From: Rhodosorus marinus | Taxonomy: Eukaryota > Rhodophyta > Stylonematophyceae > Stylonematales > Stylonemataceae | DNA: 64,000 nucleotides | NCBI GenBank assembly: GCA_029953675.1 | Contig: JAMWBK010000004.1 | Span: forward strand, 1,488,001 to 1,552,000 | Direction of reading: 5' to 3' | In this document: piece after piece, positions 20,196 through 31,058 of the stretch | Numbering within the stretch: position 1 is the stretch's first letter | Layout of the letters: every line of letters starts with the position of its first letter | The notes under the pieces: model-generated | What the model was told of the DNA's origin: nothing | What the model saw: only the letters and a program-made list of their open reading frames with translations | The model's database searches: none | Program-made: the position numbers and the translations under genes

Positions 20196-22315
20196 ATGGG
20201 GTTGGCGCGGACGTTGCGGAATTTGACTATTGGGTCTTCTAAAGGTAATAAGCAGAATCCCGCAGGTAATGCTGACCGTGCGAGTGAGCCCGCAACGGCT
20301 GAAGAGGAGGTACTTGGGCGTGGAGAGTCCAAAGCCATCAAGGAGTCTCTTTCGGGGTTGGACACGAAGGATCTGTATTTTGAGGCAGACGATCTTAGGA
20401 CGGATGCAGATATTGTGGATGAACCCTCTGTTTTAAAGAACTTACCGGCTTACAAAAAGAAGACGAGATCAAGACCGCCGCCGCTCGTTACACAGGAAGG
20501 AGGAGCTGGCGGGTTCGGGCCGGGTGTGGTTCCTAGCTTGACTCCCCCAGCTTTAGCCATCCAAGGTGTTGAAGGTAGGTTTCTGTTTTGCTAGATTCAA
20601 TTTCTCTTGTATTAGATGTCTATAGACTACGCGGCTCTTGAGGTCCTGCGGATTCCTGTGTTCTAATGACTTCGTTATGTGCATTTGCCACGTTTTAGAC
20701 CGGTCGGACTCGAATCCGTTCGGACCGAATTATGGTGATTCTCAAGGAAGGCTAAATGATCCGCCCAGCAACCCTTCAACAAGCGGGTCGAGCTTCCTTC
20801 CTGCAAGGAAGACTTCCAAAATGAGCGGTGATGCGCCTGCTGTTAGTATGAAACGGGGAAGCACCAAAACAGAGTTTACTCATAAGCAAGTACAGGGAAG
20901 AGAGGAAGGAGTTCCCACAGGAACAGCGATGAAAGAGGGCAAGGGAGCGGGCAACAAAATGCCTTCTTTGAGGGTTGCAGTTCCAGGCGGTTCAGTTGGT
21001 CCACTTGCTGCTGTGCCCGGATCTGATTTGTACAGAAAACCAAACGACTTGAGGCCGGCTTTTCGCGACCCAGATGAGCCCGGTAATATGCCAATGGCAA
21101 AGGGACTGGACTTGAGTCTCGACTTGCCTAGCATGGAGATTGAGGAAGAGGAGGCGAACCGAGGCCCCGAGGTGAAAACTGTTGTAGAGAACGAGTTCGT
21201 TTTCGGACAGGAGATTTTTGGTAGCGACGGAGCCTTCCATGACGGTGGCTTCCGAATAACCAAGGGGGGGATCGTTCAAGCGCCTGGAATGGAGCGTAAA
21301 AGCTCAATGGGAGAGCTTGTTGACAACGTCCCCCCATCCACGACGAACATTATTTACATTAAGTCCCTAAGGGACATTGACTATATTGCGACCCTTGGAG
21401 CGGGTGCCTCAGGGCAGGTTGAGTTGGCCGTTCATAAACAGTCCAAGAGCAAGATGGCCGTTAAAATTGTTAACGTCTTCGATGAGGAGCGAAGAAAACA
21501 GCTTCTGAAAGAGCTCGAAACGCTGACAACCTACGTGAGCAGATTCCTGGTCAGGTTTTACGGCGCCTTCTATGACGGTGGCGGTGCCGTGCACGTTGTA
21601 CTTGAATATATGGACAGCGGATCATTGGACGAGGCGATCAAGGTTGGTGGAAAGGTTCCCGAGGCTGTAACAAAGCAGATTGCTATGCACTGTCTCCGTG
21701 GACTGTCATTCCTCCATCAGTACAATGTACTACACCGAGACTTCAAGAGCGCAAACATACTATTGAGCCGGAGATTAAACAGGTCGAAACTGGCGGACTT
21801 TGGACTGGCCAAGGAGCTCGGGGAGGTATCCAAAGCGGCGACGTTCGTGGGTACAATGGCGTACTTATCCCCAGAGCGGTTGAAAGGATCACAGTACACG
21901 ACGGCTGGGGACGTCTGGGGTCTCGGAATCTCCATATGCGAGTGCCTGCTTGGGAGGTTCGTGAGTTTCCCAAGACGCGATTGGGGGGGAAGAAGGTCAG
22001 AAACGCCTAACAATCTTCAATTTGTGTTTACTGATTAGGTATCCGTTCGAAAAGCCGGATTCGTACTTCTCGTACCTCGACAATGCCATGATGGGCGATT
22101 CTCTTCTACAGGATGCGAATATTTCAAGTGAGGCGAGAGATTTCCTTTCTCTTTGCCTCCGAGTTGACCCGAATGGAAGACCTAGCGCAGCGGAGCTCAT
22201 GAAGCATCCCTTCGTTGCTGGACATGATGCTCAAGTGCGTGAATTTACTGCGTGGTTGGAAGGAGTGCTACAGAAGAAGAAGCAGCGTCTCAGATCTTCG
22301 AAGAGTTCAACGTGA
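20196..22315 (+). CDS. MAP kinase kinase (STE7/MEK)-like protein kinase
   Basis: Three exons: 20196-20574, 20699-21956, 22039-22315, 637 aa. Residues 1-350 are a long, mostly disordered N-terminal extension, not typical of the 330-400 aa MAPKKs. The kinase domain spans about 350-620: LGAGASGQVELAVHK, MAVKIVN with the ATP lysine, catalytic loop HRDFKSANILL (F for the usual L or I), DFG in LADFGLAKEL, and activation segment GEVSKAATFVGTMAYLSPERL, which carries the S-x(3-5)-T phosphosites and the F-V-G-T-x-x-Y-[ML]-S-P-E-R signature of MAPKKs. The second donor (21957, GTTCGT) is weak but restores the conserved LLGRYPFEKP, and the phase agrees. No MAPK-docking basic cluster is obvious at the N-terminus. 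An activator of an algal MAPK is the likely role; substrate unknown. Confidence 0.85.
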
Positions 22316-22746
22316 GGTTGCCGTTGATCCGTATCAAGGAGGAGATGAAATAGATACGGTGTACATATCAGCTATCGTGTAAAACTAATCTTTGTCCAAC
22401 ACAATTGGCGTTTCATAGCTAACCCCAGACTGACGTCGAGAAGTAATAAAGGCAATAACTTGCTCGTTTGCCATATTCCCTTCGTCTCCCTATCGGGCAG
22501 CGCTTGTCAGAGAATGCATAAGCGAATGCCACAAATTGGGGGGACAACGTGGGAGAATTTGTAGGGCTAAAATGATGAACTATGCCTCTGCGTCTATTAA
22601 GAAACTTGTTTAGACCAGCTTGATGATCCCTACCATGACCATGGCTCTTTCGGTTCCTGTTCAAGCATCGTTGAATCTTGCACAGAAAAACAGCCGTTGA
22701 ACGTACTGCCAAAGCCCCTAGATACTCTGGGGAGGAAGGAATCTCT

Positions 22747-22794
22747 CTTCCCCGTAAGCTGAGTACGCACGTTGATACTCAGCTTACAAGGAAG
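22747..22794. repeat. inverted repeat (hairpin), 19-bp arms
   Basis: Left arm 22747-22765 (CTTCCCCGTAAGCTGAGTA) and right arm 22776-22794 are complementary at 17 of 19 positions around a 10-base loop. A short direct repeat, TTGAACGTACTGCCAA at 22697-22712 and TTGATCGTACTGCCAA at 22804-22819, brackets it. The layout resembles the end of a small transposon, but no element was identified. Confidence 0.8.
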
Positions 22795-25097
22795 AGCTAG
22801 CTGTTGATCGTACTGCCAACCAGTATAGCTATTCCCAGAGGTGACTCGGAGCACACCACACCACAAAAGAGTAAGACCCCTGCCTCCCCGCGAAAAGATG
22901 AAACCCGTCGGCAAACGTTCCTGACACGGCTACGAAAAATATTGACGACCCCAGGGGAAGGCATTCAGCGCAACCATACGCTGCCAGACGACGTCTGCTG
23001 TTGTCTTTGCCCACGGGCGACTAAAACAACAGCGCTGGACTACCACGCCACCCGCTTCCTGAGCAGTTTAGACTCCGGAATGCGAAACTATAGCGAACTT
23101 CCACGAGCTGCAGGATCAACCGTCCGCTAGGCTGCGGACGCTGAGGTACGCCTCAACTATCGCGCAACTCGTACCCGGTGAATGTCCGAACGGCAGAAGG
23201 GCTATATGTGAGGATGGGTCGTTCTGACTCAAGCATTCTCATTGTTGGAGTGTTCTTCTTCTACGACGATGCTTCTGCTAAAGCGTCGAGTCTCTGTGTG
23301 AGGAGAGAACAGGATGTGATCAAGTGTCTGGTGTCTTGATGGGTGCTTGGATAGGTGGACTAATGTTTACTTTCTTTTGATCGAGGAGAGTCTGTTGATA
23401 GCGGAGAGAAATCGATGTCGAAAAGAAAAAAAATTAAAGATGGCTTTCTAGGAGCCAAACTGAGGCAAGAGGACGTCCTGGCGAGAGATGCGATGAAATC
23501 GGCGTTGCTCGTCTGCGAGAGGATGGTTTGCAAAGTGCCCTCTTGTGAATAGAGTGGGATCTTTTGGACGGACTATTGCGTTGAGGCTTGTGTGAGAATT
23601 TCATGGGCTCTGTTGCTGTAGCCGCGGTGATATCCGATAGCCGGCCCTCGGGAAGATTATGACCCGGAGACATGATAGATCGATTATTTATGAAGCCTCT
23701 ATACAATGCGAGTCCTTTATAAAGCCCTCGAAAGTGGTGGATGAGCTAAAATGATTCATGTTTATTTATGCCCTAGTTCGCTTGGATTCATTTCCAGAGT
23801 CAATCGACTGCTGACCAGAGCCATTGATCATCGTGATGCTGCCTTCCAAGAATTAACAGTTTTTGGAAACTTCGTGCAGTTGGCCAAAGGCCAGAGGTTT
23901 CTCAGCACCGTGTTCTACTGAGCTGTTGAAATCTTCTTCGCGGCGAGGCTCGACATTGCGTCAATACCAAGCAGTCGTACATCATGTCAATCGTGCAGGG
24001 GTTTACATAGTACAAGACTTGCACATCCAATTCAAGTGGTGTCTCCATGATCCCTACAAAATTACATTCACGTACGATTTCTCACTAGATAGGGCTGTCT
24101 GTGTTACTGTCCATCAACTGGATGCCAGTTCGCTGCCTGACTTCGTGAGGCCTAGCCTGCGTCTTGGACGCCCTCCCGTCGCTGCCACAGATATTGCGCC
24201 AGCTCGAGGATTGCAATGCCTGCTATCGGGTGAGCATTCTCGCAAACTTGTCCACCCTTTACATCGCAGAAGCTAGCAGGCAGATCTGGTCAGCACTGCT
24301 GTTATGAGGCAGGGCTCTCTGCTCCGTCCTGTTGAGCTCCACATGAGCTTTTGCCATCGTGGTCAGCCCACCTGATATGAGTACTTCACGAGTCAACTGC
24401 CATGACGAGCTGTAACAAAAAACCAAAAAAATCGATTATTACTTACATATATTCTTTTATTGTTTAAAACAATTCAAACCATATGTTCTCATAAAGATAA
24501 AAATTTATTCCAGTTAATCATTTTTATTCCCTCTAAACAATTAAATCATAAAGAAAAACAATTCTTTTATATGAAGATATGACTTGCAAACAGAACAAAA
24601 ACACTATATCTTCTAAAACATCAAATAAATAAATAAGAAACTAATTTTAGCAATATTCATATCTCCCAACCGCATGGCTTCCATCGTGGTAACAGATCGT
24701 TTAACAGGATATAATATTCAAAATTTCTTTTTTTCGAGAATACTTATCAGTATTTTACGTCTATGTAGTCATTATTTCGATCCCCGAAAATCCCTCCCCG
24801 CCGTTGACCGATCCGTCAAAAAACTACTAAATCACGAAAATAAAATTAGAAGTCGCTAATTTATTTATGATTTACTTTGTCGCGTATTTTTTTTTTATTC
24901 GATGATCGATTTGCCTGTGTTTTTTTTTTGTGTTTTGACCACTGGCAACGTCAGTTGCTGATGTAGGACGTGTGACATGACGGTGAGTGAGTATTTAGGG
25001 TGCTGGTGGGGGGGTTTTGGGGTTTGGCCCCCTTTTTTTTCCATATTTTTCATTTTTGCAATGTGGTTGGATATGGGGGGATGAAGAGAAGACGAAG

Positions 25098-25125
25098 AGG
25101 AGGAGGAGGAGGAGGAGGAGGAGGA
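25098..25125 (+). repeat. GGA trinucleotide microsatellite
   Basis: About nine tandem GGA units inside the G-rich leader of the PHO88 gene; visible directly. Confidence 0.9.
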
Positions 25126-25434
25126 TGGGGAGGGACAGGGAAAGAGTGTTTTGACACAAGTGATTTTTGTTTGTTGTTTTTGTTGTTGTGTATTTTTTTT
25201 GGTTTCGTTGACTGTTTCATTATTTTGGGGGAATCGTTCTTGAGAATCGTTGTAGGGGGAGGTGGTGGTTGTAGTGGGTGTGTTGTTCTGTTCCTGTTTT
25301 TGTGGTTGTACAGAGGTGTAGTGGGAGTTGTGAGGTTTGTGAAATCACCGGGCGGGGGGGGCCGGTGGGGGGCGAGGGAGGGGGGACCAGTCTTGATTAT
25401 TGTCATAATTTTTGTGGTTTTTGGATTTTAGAAC

Positions 25435-26209
25435 ATGGCAGGACTTGGTTCACCTCAAGTGAGAAATCTTGTGATTTTCTTGTCGCTTCTGTATGGGATG
25501 AGGCAAGTCGATCAGAACGATCCGATGACCGTCAACTACTGTCGGATCGTCTTTGGGCTTTATCTGGTCCTTGGAATAGCTTTTCAAGGATATGTGACGA
25601 AGATCGTTAACGAGAAAAAGGATACGAGAGAGATTGAGGTGCCTCCACAGCCGGCGCTTGGTGCCACCCCAGGGCCTCCGGAGAAGAAGACAGTCATGGA
25701 GTACGACCTTGGACAGCTCTCCACCCAGAGGACCCAGATGTTGATGAACAGCTTGATGGTTGCGTTCTTTCACTTCAAGATGGGACAAGTTTCCCCTCTA
25801 GTTATGACCTCAGTTATGGGAATTATGCGATTCCTGGATGATCCAATGGTAAGGAAGCATTGCACCATTGTAGTCTGGGACGATTCCCGTTGTTTCCGCG
25901 GTCACACAGTTCTGAGTTTCAGCCGTACTCTTTCTTTTCCATCAGTTTAAGATTCACGTTCTAGGGAATGAGGCGGTCGGTGCTCTGGAGAGACCCTTCA
26001 AAGCCGAGTCAAACCCACTCATGGGATGGCTGATGGGTCAAGTGAACCCAGAGGCCGGTGCAAACGGTGAGGGAGCGATCGAAGGTGAAGACGATGCCGC
26101 GGACGACGACGACGATGCCGATGAGGGCAGCGGTGATGAAGCTGAGCAGGAGGAAGACGGAGAAGACGACGCAGCTGAAGAGAGTGAAGAATCTAAAAAG
26201 ACAAAATAG
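25435..26209 (+). CDS. PHO88/SND3-type ER membrane protein
   Basis: Two exons, 25435-25848 and 25946-26209, 225 aa. Hydrophobic segments occur at about residues 8-20 (VRNLVIFLSLLYGM) and 37-52 (IVFGLYLVLGIAFQGYV). The conserved core follows: the region around FFHFKMGQVSPLVMTSVMGIMRFLDDPM spliced to FKIHVLGNEAVGALERPF, corresponding to the family's Q-P-L-[LI]-x-Q-[SP]-[IV]-M-G and K-I-H-[IVL]-x-G ... L-x-R-P-F. The last 40 residues are a nearly continuous Asp/Glu tail, which suggests a cytosolic, possibly ribosome-facing or chaperone-like extension. In yeast PHO88/SND3 works in SRP-independent targeting of membrane proteins to the ER and was first linked to phosphate uptake. Family call is firm. 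Confidence 0.9.
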
Positions 26210-26974
26210 GGTTGATCGAACCTGTTTTGTATATTTCGCCTACTTGCAAGAACGATCTCGGGGGGGGTCGAAGGCGAGAACTGGAGCCACTGAATGAAGC
26301 AGGCCAGTGAGGAGGATTGTTTCCGAGAGGCGTGGCCTTGTTGTCGAGTCCTTTGTCTTTCGAGTTGTTTTGTACTATCAGATACTGTCAGTGGGGGTGG
26401 TGCGGGAAATGAACAAGTAAAATAGTTCTGTCCTTTCCAGACCAATGCGATCGCTGTGCCAGGGGTGTAGCTCCTGAACGAGCGTGTACCCGGGCGCCGT
26501 ATGTCAATCTTTTCAGACTTGTGCTGTCCTGACAAAGATTGTGTGAAACAAACATGTACTAGTGCCAGGGGGCTTACACAAATATCCGAAATGGTTCACT
26601 CTCCTACGCTTGAACTCTGAGCGATGCCCAGACGCATACAGACTGTTGAGGAGGAAAGGATCGTAAAGAACGGTTTTGAAAAATAGGCAACCCGATATCC
26701 AGGTTTATTCCAACGCAGAACGCAGAGTAGCTCGATCTTTTGCTGCTTGAGCCTAGAGAAAGATTCGATTCTACTGATTCTACTGAGAAGCACGTGCAAC
26801 TGGAAAATTTTCGACATGATCTTAGCGCGATAGTTGATGGTGTGTTTCTCGGCAATCAGACACACTCCTACAAGATACAAACGTAATCCCCAACAACCGT
26901 ACACGTCCAATCAAAAACTATCAGACCCCGCCGAGCCAAGTCGCTTATCCAATGTAACATTTCTCCTCCATATT
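26210..26974. other. convergent spacer
   Basis: 3' flanks of the PHO88 (+) and sterol oxidase (-) genes. A minus-strand frame 26910-26596 lacks an ATG and is not recognised. Nothing else seen. Confidence 0.45.
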
Positions 26975-27775
26975 TTACATGTCTTTAGTCTTCTCCCTTA
27001 ACCTACTGTTCTGCTTCCACTCTCTGTATGACTGATCCGTACCGTACAGTTTGTCCAGCCATACGAATGTGGATGCATAGTTTCCTGAGTATGTCCGGTG
27101 ATGATGATCATGGAAGTCGGCTCCGCCATACAATGGGAGCCACCGATTGATACTCCACGGAAAATCGTACCCACTGTGGCATTCAATGGTCTGGAAGCAA
27201 CGCATTAGAAGGTAAACCCACAGCGTCAATAGATGGGGCCTAACAACCATCGGCCCGAAGATAGTCGCAACGCCCAGGAACACTACCTCTAACGGATGCG
27301 CGTACTCCGCCGCAATTCCGAAAGGGGCAGCGTATCGATGATGGACATGATGTATATGCTTGTACAGAAAATTCGTATGCAGGGCCCGATGGCCCCAGTA
27401 AAATAAGAAATCCTCAGCAACAAAACAGAAGAAAATCTGCCAAGTGATTTCCGACATCGGTGGTAATGGCAACGTCGCTCTCAGCTGGAAGATTGGGGTC
27501 AGATGCGTTAAGAGGATCATCGGCAAGACCAACGCAAAGTGATTAATTAGTACCATTTTCGCGCACTCCCACTGCGAAATTGGTTCGTTCTCCTTGTCAT
27601 CCTGAATCTTCCACCTCCTCGCCGCAGGTACCGTATCCAAAACATAGAACGGAAGGTACGAAAACCAATAAAACAACTCGTGTAACACAAACGTCCCAAT
27701 CGTCGTCAACTGCTTCTCAGGAACATTGTCCGCGAGGAGACCCCAGAACCATTCGACGCCAGCCAATCCCGCCAT
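26975..27775 (-). CDS. C-4 methylsterol oxidase (SMO/ERG25/MSMO1 family)
   Basis: Single exon, 266 aa from ATG 27775-27773; a GTG seven codons upstream is not used. The enzyme oxidises the C-4 methyl group of sterol precursors in the ER using a di-iron centre. The histidine boxes of the fatty acid hydroxylase superfamily are all present: HRALH, HHVHH and HDHHH, with the SMO-typical EYAHPLE between the second and third. Membrane segments are visible around residues 25-50, 80-105 and 160-185. It is one of the few intronless genes here, and the sequence above the ATG is strongly C-rich on the + strand, as in other minus-strand leaders. Length matches plant SMOs and is shorter than yeast Erg25. 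Confidence 0.93.
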   Translation of the reverse strand: MAGLAGVEWFWGLLADNVPEKQLTTIGTFVLHELFYWFSYLPFYVLDTVPAARRWKIQDDKENEPISQWECAKMVLINHFALVLPMILLTHLTPIFQLRATLPLPPMSEITWQIFFCFVAEDFLFYWGHRALHTNFLYKHIHHVHHRYAAPFGIAAEYAHPLEVVFLGVATIFGPMVVRPHLLTLWVYLLMRCFQTIECHSGYDFPWSINRWLPLYGGADFHDHHHRTYSGNYASTFVWLDKLYGTDQSYREWKQNSRLREKTKDM

Positions 27776-30700
27776 GCCCCCAAAAAACCTAAACACTCAC
27801 CCCGTCCCCACCAAAACCGCACCCCAAAAACTCCTCCAGCCCAGCAATGCAGCCCGCAACCTGTTTCTCTCCCCTCCTCTTCCCTTCCCTCCCACTCCCC
27901 TACGCCCCCTTCCCCCTCCCCACTCCCCTACGCGCCCCTCCCCGCAAAAAAGCACCCTTCTTCAAATCCAACCTAATCCCACCATTCTCCACAGCAAAAC
28001 CATCCAGTCTGTACTAATAACCCATCCTCACACCTCTTCAAGACAAAAGTCCACGAAACCCCCACCAACCTCCTTTCACTGCTAATTGCCCTCAGACTTT
28101 TCTCCTCTTTAGCCTTTCACACACCACCCACATTCACACAACTCCCATCCAACCAACATCATCAATCCTCCCTCCGTTCACCACCCCCCCGTCTACCTCT
28201 CATCTTCCTCTTCCCCAACAGTTCATCATCTCTCACCCCGCCCGACATCAAACGCGCTTTCCAAAAATACTTACCCCCTCCAAACATATATAAAATCCGC
28301 GATTTTCAATCTACTCCAATGCAAACCAACCATTTCGATGGTATGTATTCCTTTTATCAATATAAATTAATGCATTGTATTGTTTGTTGTTTTGGGGGTA
28401 AGGTTAAATTGCAAAGGGAACCTTTTTTAAGGGGGTAGGGGGGAGGGTTGGGGAAGATGATAACCAAACGGACGGGGAGAGGGAGAAATTGGGGCGGGAA
28501 AAGCTGAAATCAGAATTTCAACGGCATCTGGTATATATATAGAAATCTTGATACTTTATCCCGGCCCCCCCCCCGGCATTGGATCTATAGGATCGGATGC
28601 TACCTTGTGTGTGGAGAGTGAGAGTCCTGAGCCTTGTTAATTTGTTGTTTTTGGGGGATGAAAAAAATTGGCTTCGATCGCCGATATTTTGGAGGCATCC
28701 TGTGAGGGGTTAGAAAAGGTGGAGGTTAGAAGGAAATTCTTCTATTTTTTTCTCGATTAGATAGGCTTTGGTGAAAACTGGAAGAAAATCTGTCCTACGG
28801 TGAACTTTTTCCCCCACCCCCACCCACCCCCTTTCAGATCGGAAGGATCTCTTTCTATATTTTTGGGACAGTTACGAATTTATTTGAAGTTTTCGACTAG
28901 CTGAATTCGATCAGTGGAAGGGAAAGGGGGGAAAGGTGTTCGGTTTTCGACCCAGAGGGGGGGGGGTTGTGAGAGTGAGCAAATGGTGATTTCATCCGCT
29001 AAACAATCTATTGACAACCCTTTTTTTTGAATTTGATATCGTTGATTCGTTTACTCCACCCCTCAACAAAAGTTCATACTTTCAAAATAAAAGATTAACT
29101 TTTAATTTTTCAGTGGATTGTCAGTATGCTTTCACCCCTCCGCTGGTTACATTTCAAATTACCCTAAATTACCTCAAATCACCCCCTTGTGGAAACTTGT
29201 CGAAATACTGCAAGGAATAGTAAATCTCACCCCACCAAAGTTCTATTCCAGCTCCTCAATTATAGTCAATAATATTTCTTTTATTTGATAACAGTGCTTA
29301 AAATTCGACTCAGCCTACCCATCCATTGAGTCTATTTTGTTTCTAAGTGGGGGCCTTGGCCTAGGGGGTCTTATTCAATGTACTCTGCAATATAATTTTT
29401 TCCTAGTTTGCATGTTTCAGTTACTTCGCCAATGCGACTTTGGGCATTGGCGCGCATCGTGCCTTCGTGCGGATAGGCAGGAGTTCCTGATTTATATGAT
29501 GGAATGGAAGGGGTTGGGTCCGGAAGGGGTGTAGGGAAGGAGTTGGGTACACAAATGCTGGAAGCCCTTGCAGACTGCTCTACAATTCATGGCCTCCGGC
29601 AACCGAGCAGATTACCGGCCACTTCGAGTGATGTACCGGGCAAGGATTGCGTGTGCATCTTTTGCCGATTGAGAAGATCGGGCTACTGATGTTGAAGATC
29701 CTTTTAAGCTGCTGTAGAGCCCATGTCCTCCCGCCAGCCGGCAGGTGACAGGCCGCTTATCCAGTGTTATATGAAATGTGCGCGCTTCGTACGGAGCACG
29801 GATTGTGCTTCTTTTGCCGATTGTGAGTAGTTATTTGGCAAATGTCTTGGCGTCCATGAGGTTGTCTCTGCTTAAGAGCTTGGGGCTTTAGTTTTCGACC
29901 TGGTTAAAAAACTCATTGTCAAAACCTGGGATTGAGGAGGATATGGTCGTGGTTTCACGAGCACGCTGTATTGTGTGCGCTTATCCCGCCGCACGGGGAA
30001 GCTTGCGGTCTGACGAAGATGACGGGTAGGTTCGAGTATCTTGGATCAGTAGACGCTGCATGTTCCTGGCCGTCATCGTCTAGTCTCAAGTACATTGTAC
30101 CCTCGCCCTGGACTGTACTCGTCGGAAATGTAGATTAATAGCTTTGGTGGATAATACTACCGTGGCAACATTTTTTAACATTTTTAGAGCATTGGAACAG
30201 CTTGATGCATTCAACAACACCTTTAAATGACTACGATGAGTAGTGCTTAGAGCTCCATGTGCAATGAACAACGTTGATATACGGAATTCACAAGTCCTTC
30301 AGAGCGGAAGTCTTGCTGAGACCGATTAGGAACAGAGAATTCATCTCCAGGTCACCAGCAGCGCAGCAGCTGCTGCACAGGTTCTGATTCAAGTAGTACA
30401 CTGCCATGATGGGCGTTTGCAGCTGCGCTGGTGAGCTCTGCTGCGTCTGGGCAGCCGAAAGTTTGCCCAATTCTCCGTGCCGTGGACTCATGTGGCTAGC
30501 AGACCTCGCGAAGTAATCCTCAAGGGTGAGTTGACGCCGTTTATGTCACAACTGCATTACTATTACAAGGTAGATGATGTCATTCTATCAACACGTCCCA
30601 AGTATGCACTCCGAATGGCTCGTTTAGAGTGTACTTCGAAGCATGTGGATGTTGACAACGACGCCCAGCTCGCTTGTACCTAAAACTTCTAGCTTATTTA

Positions 30701-31058
30701 AAATTCAATTAATTATAACCAATGAATGAGCCCGTTGGAAACCATTGCAGCCAATCAATGCTCTAAATTGCTTAGCAAATTTCACGGGTTCGCGATTTTT
30801 ACTGAACAATGTAAGCCGCGTATGGAAATGCAAAAAAGCGTCCATCCCTCTGATTTCGCTGCTCAGGTTGTGGGGAATTCCGGCCCATGATGCTGAGAGA
30901 CGGTGTCTATAGATTTGGAACCATAGTACATAGAAGAGAAAAGTTTGTTTTGGACAATCGTATCATTTAGAAAATTCGGTGTGAATGAGTAGTTGGTTTT
31001 AGAAAGCTCGATGTTCCATAAAAAAAGAAAAACATACACGAGGAATTGGACCTCTCGC
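27776..31058. other. long spacer, 3.3 kb
   Basis: 27776-28300 is the C-rich leader of the sterol oxidase gene. 28330-29300 alternates AT-rich and homopolymer-rich DNA. 29330-30690 is mixed-composition DNA with short frames only and a diverged tandem duplication (listed separately). 30690-30790 is AT-rich. No gene recognised; 30860-31058 is probably NUP155 3' UTR. Confidence 0.45.
29565..29835 (+). repeat. diverged tandem duplication, about 125-130 bp units
   Basis: Two adjacent stretches, about 29565-29690 and 29705-29835, share order and many identities: a CTGCT[CG]TA start, a CCGGC/CAGCCGGCAG block, a GGCCNCTT block, and GGATTG...TCTTTTGCCGATTG at the end. Identity is only moderate by eye, so it is offered with caution. 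Confidence 0.45.

Larger units (their letters stand above)
22316..25434. other. long spacer, 3.1 kb
   Basis: No gene recognised. It contains a near-perfect hairpin with flanking short direct repeats (22697-22819, listed separately), mixed-composition DNA to about 24400 with only short frames, a strongly AT-rich block 24420-24880, and a G-rich, C-poor leader 24985-25434 that includes a GGA microsatellite and leads to the PHO88 start. Confidence 0.45.

Noticed and set aside
23863-24276. 137-aa + strand frame in the MAPKK-PHO88 spacer
   Set aside because: Starts at TTG, no recognised domain and no flanking splice structure that extends it.
25050-25406. 118-aa Pro-rich minus-strand frame
   Set aside because: It is the complement of the G-rich PHO88 leader; low-complexity Pro/Thr product caused by base skew. 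The frames at 27726-28085, 40194-40571 and 50016-50312 are rejected for the same reason.
30020-30060. GGTTCGAGTAT, tRNA B-box-like
   Set aside because: No A-box or cloverleaf at the right distance. Similar matches at 33524 and 50732 lie inside protein-coding exons. No tRNA gene could be supported.
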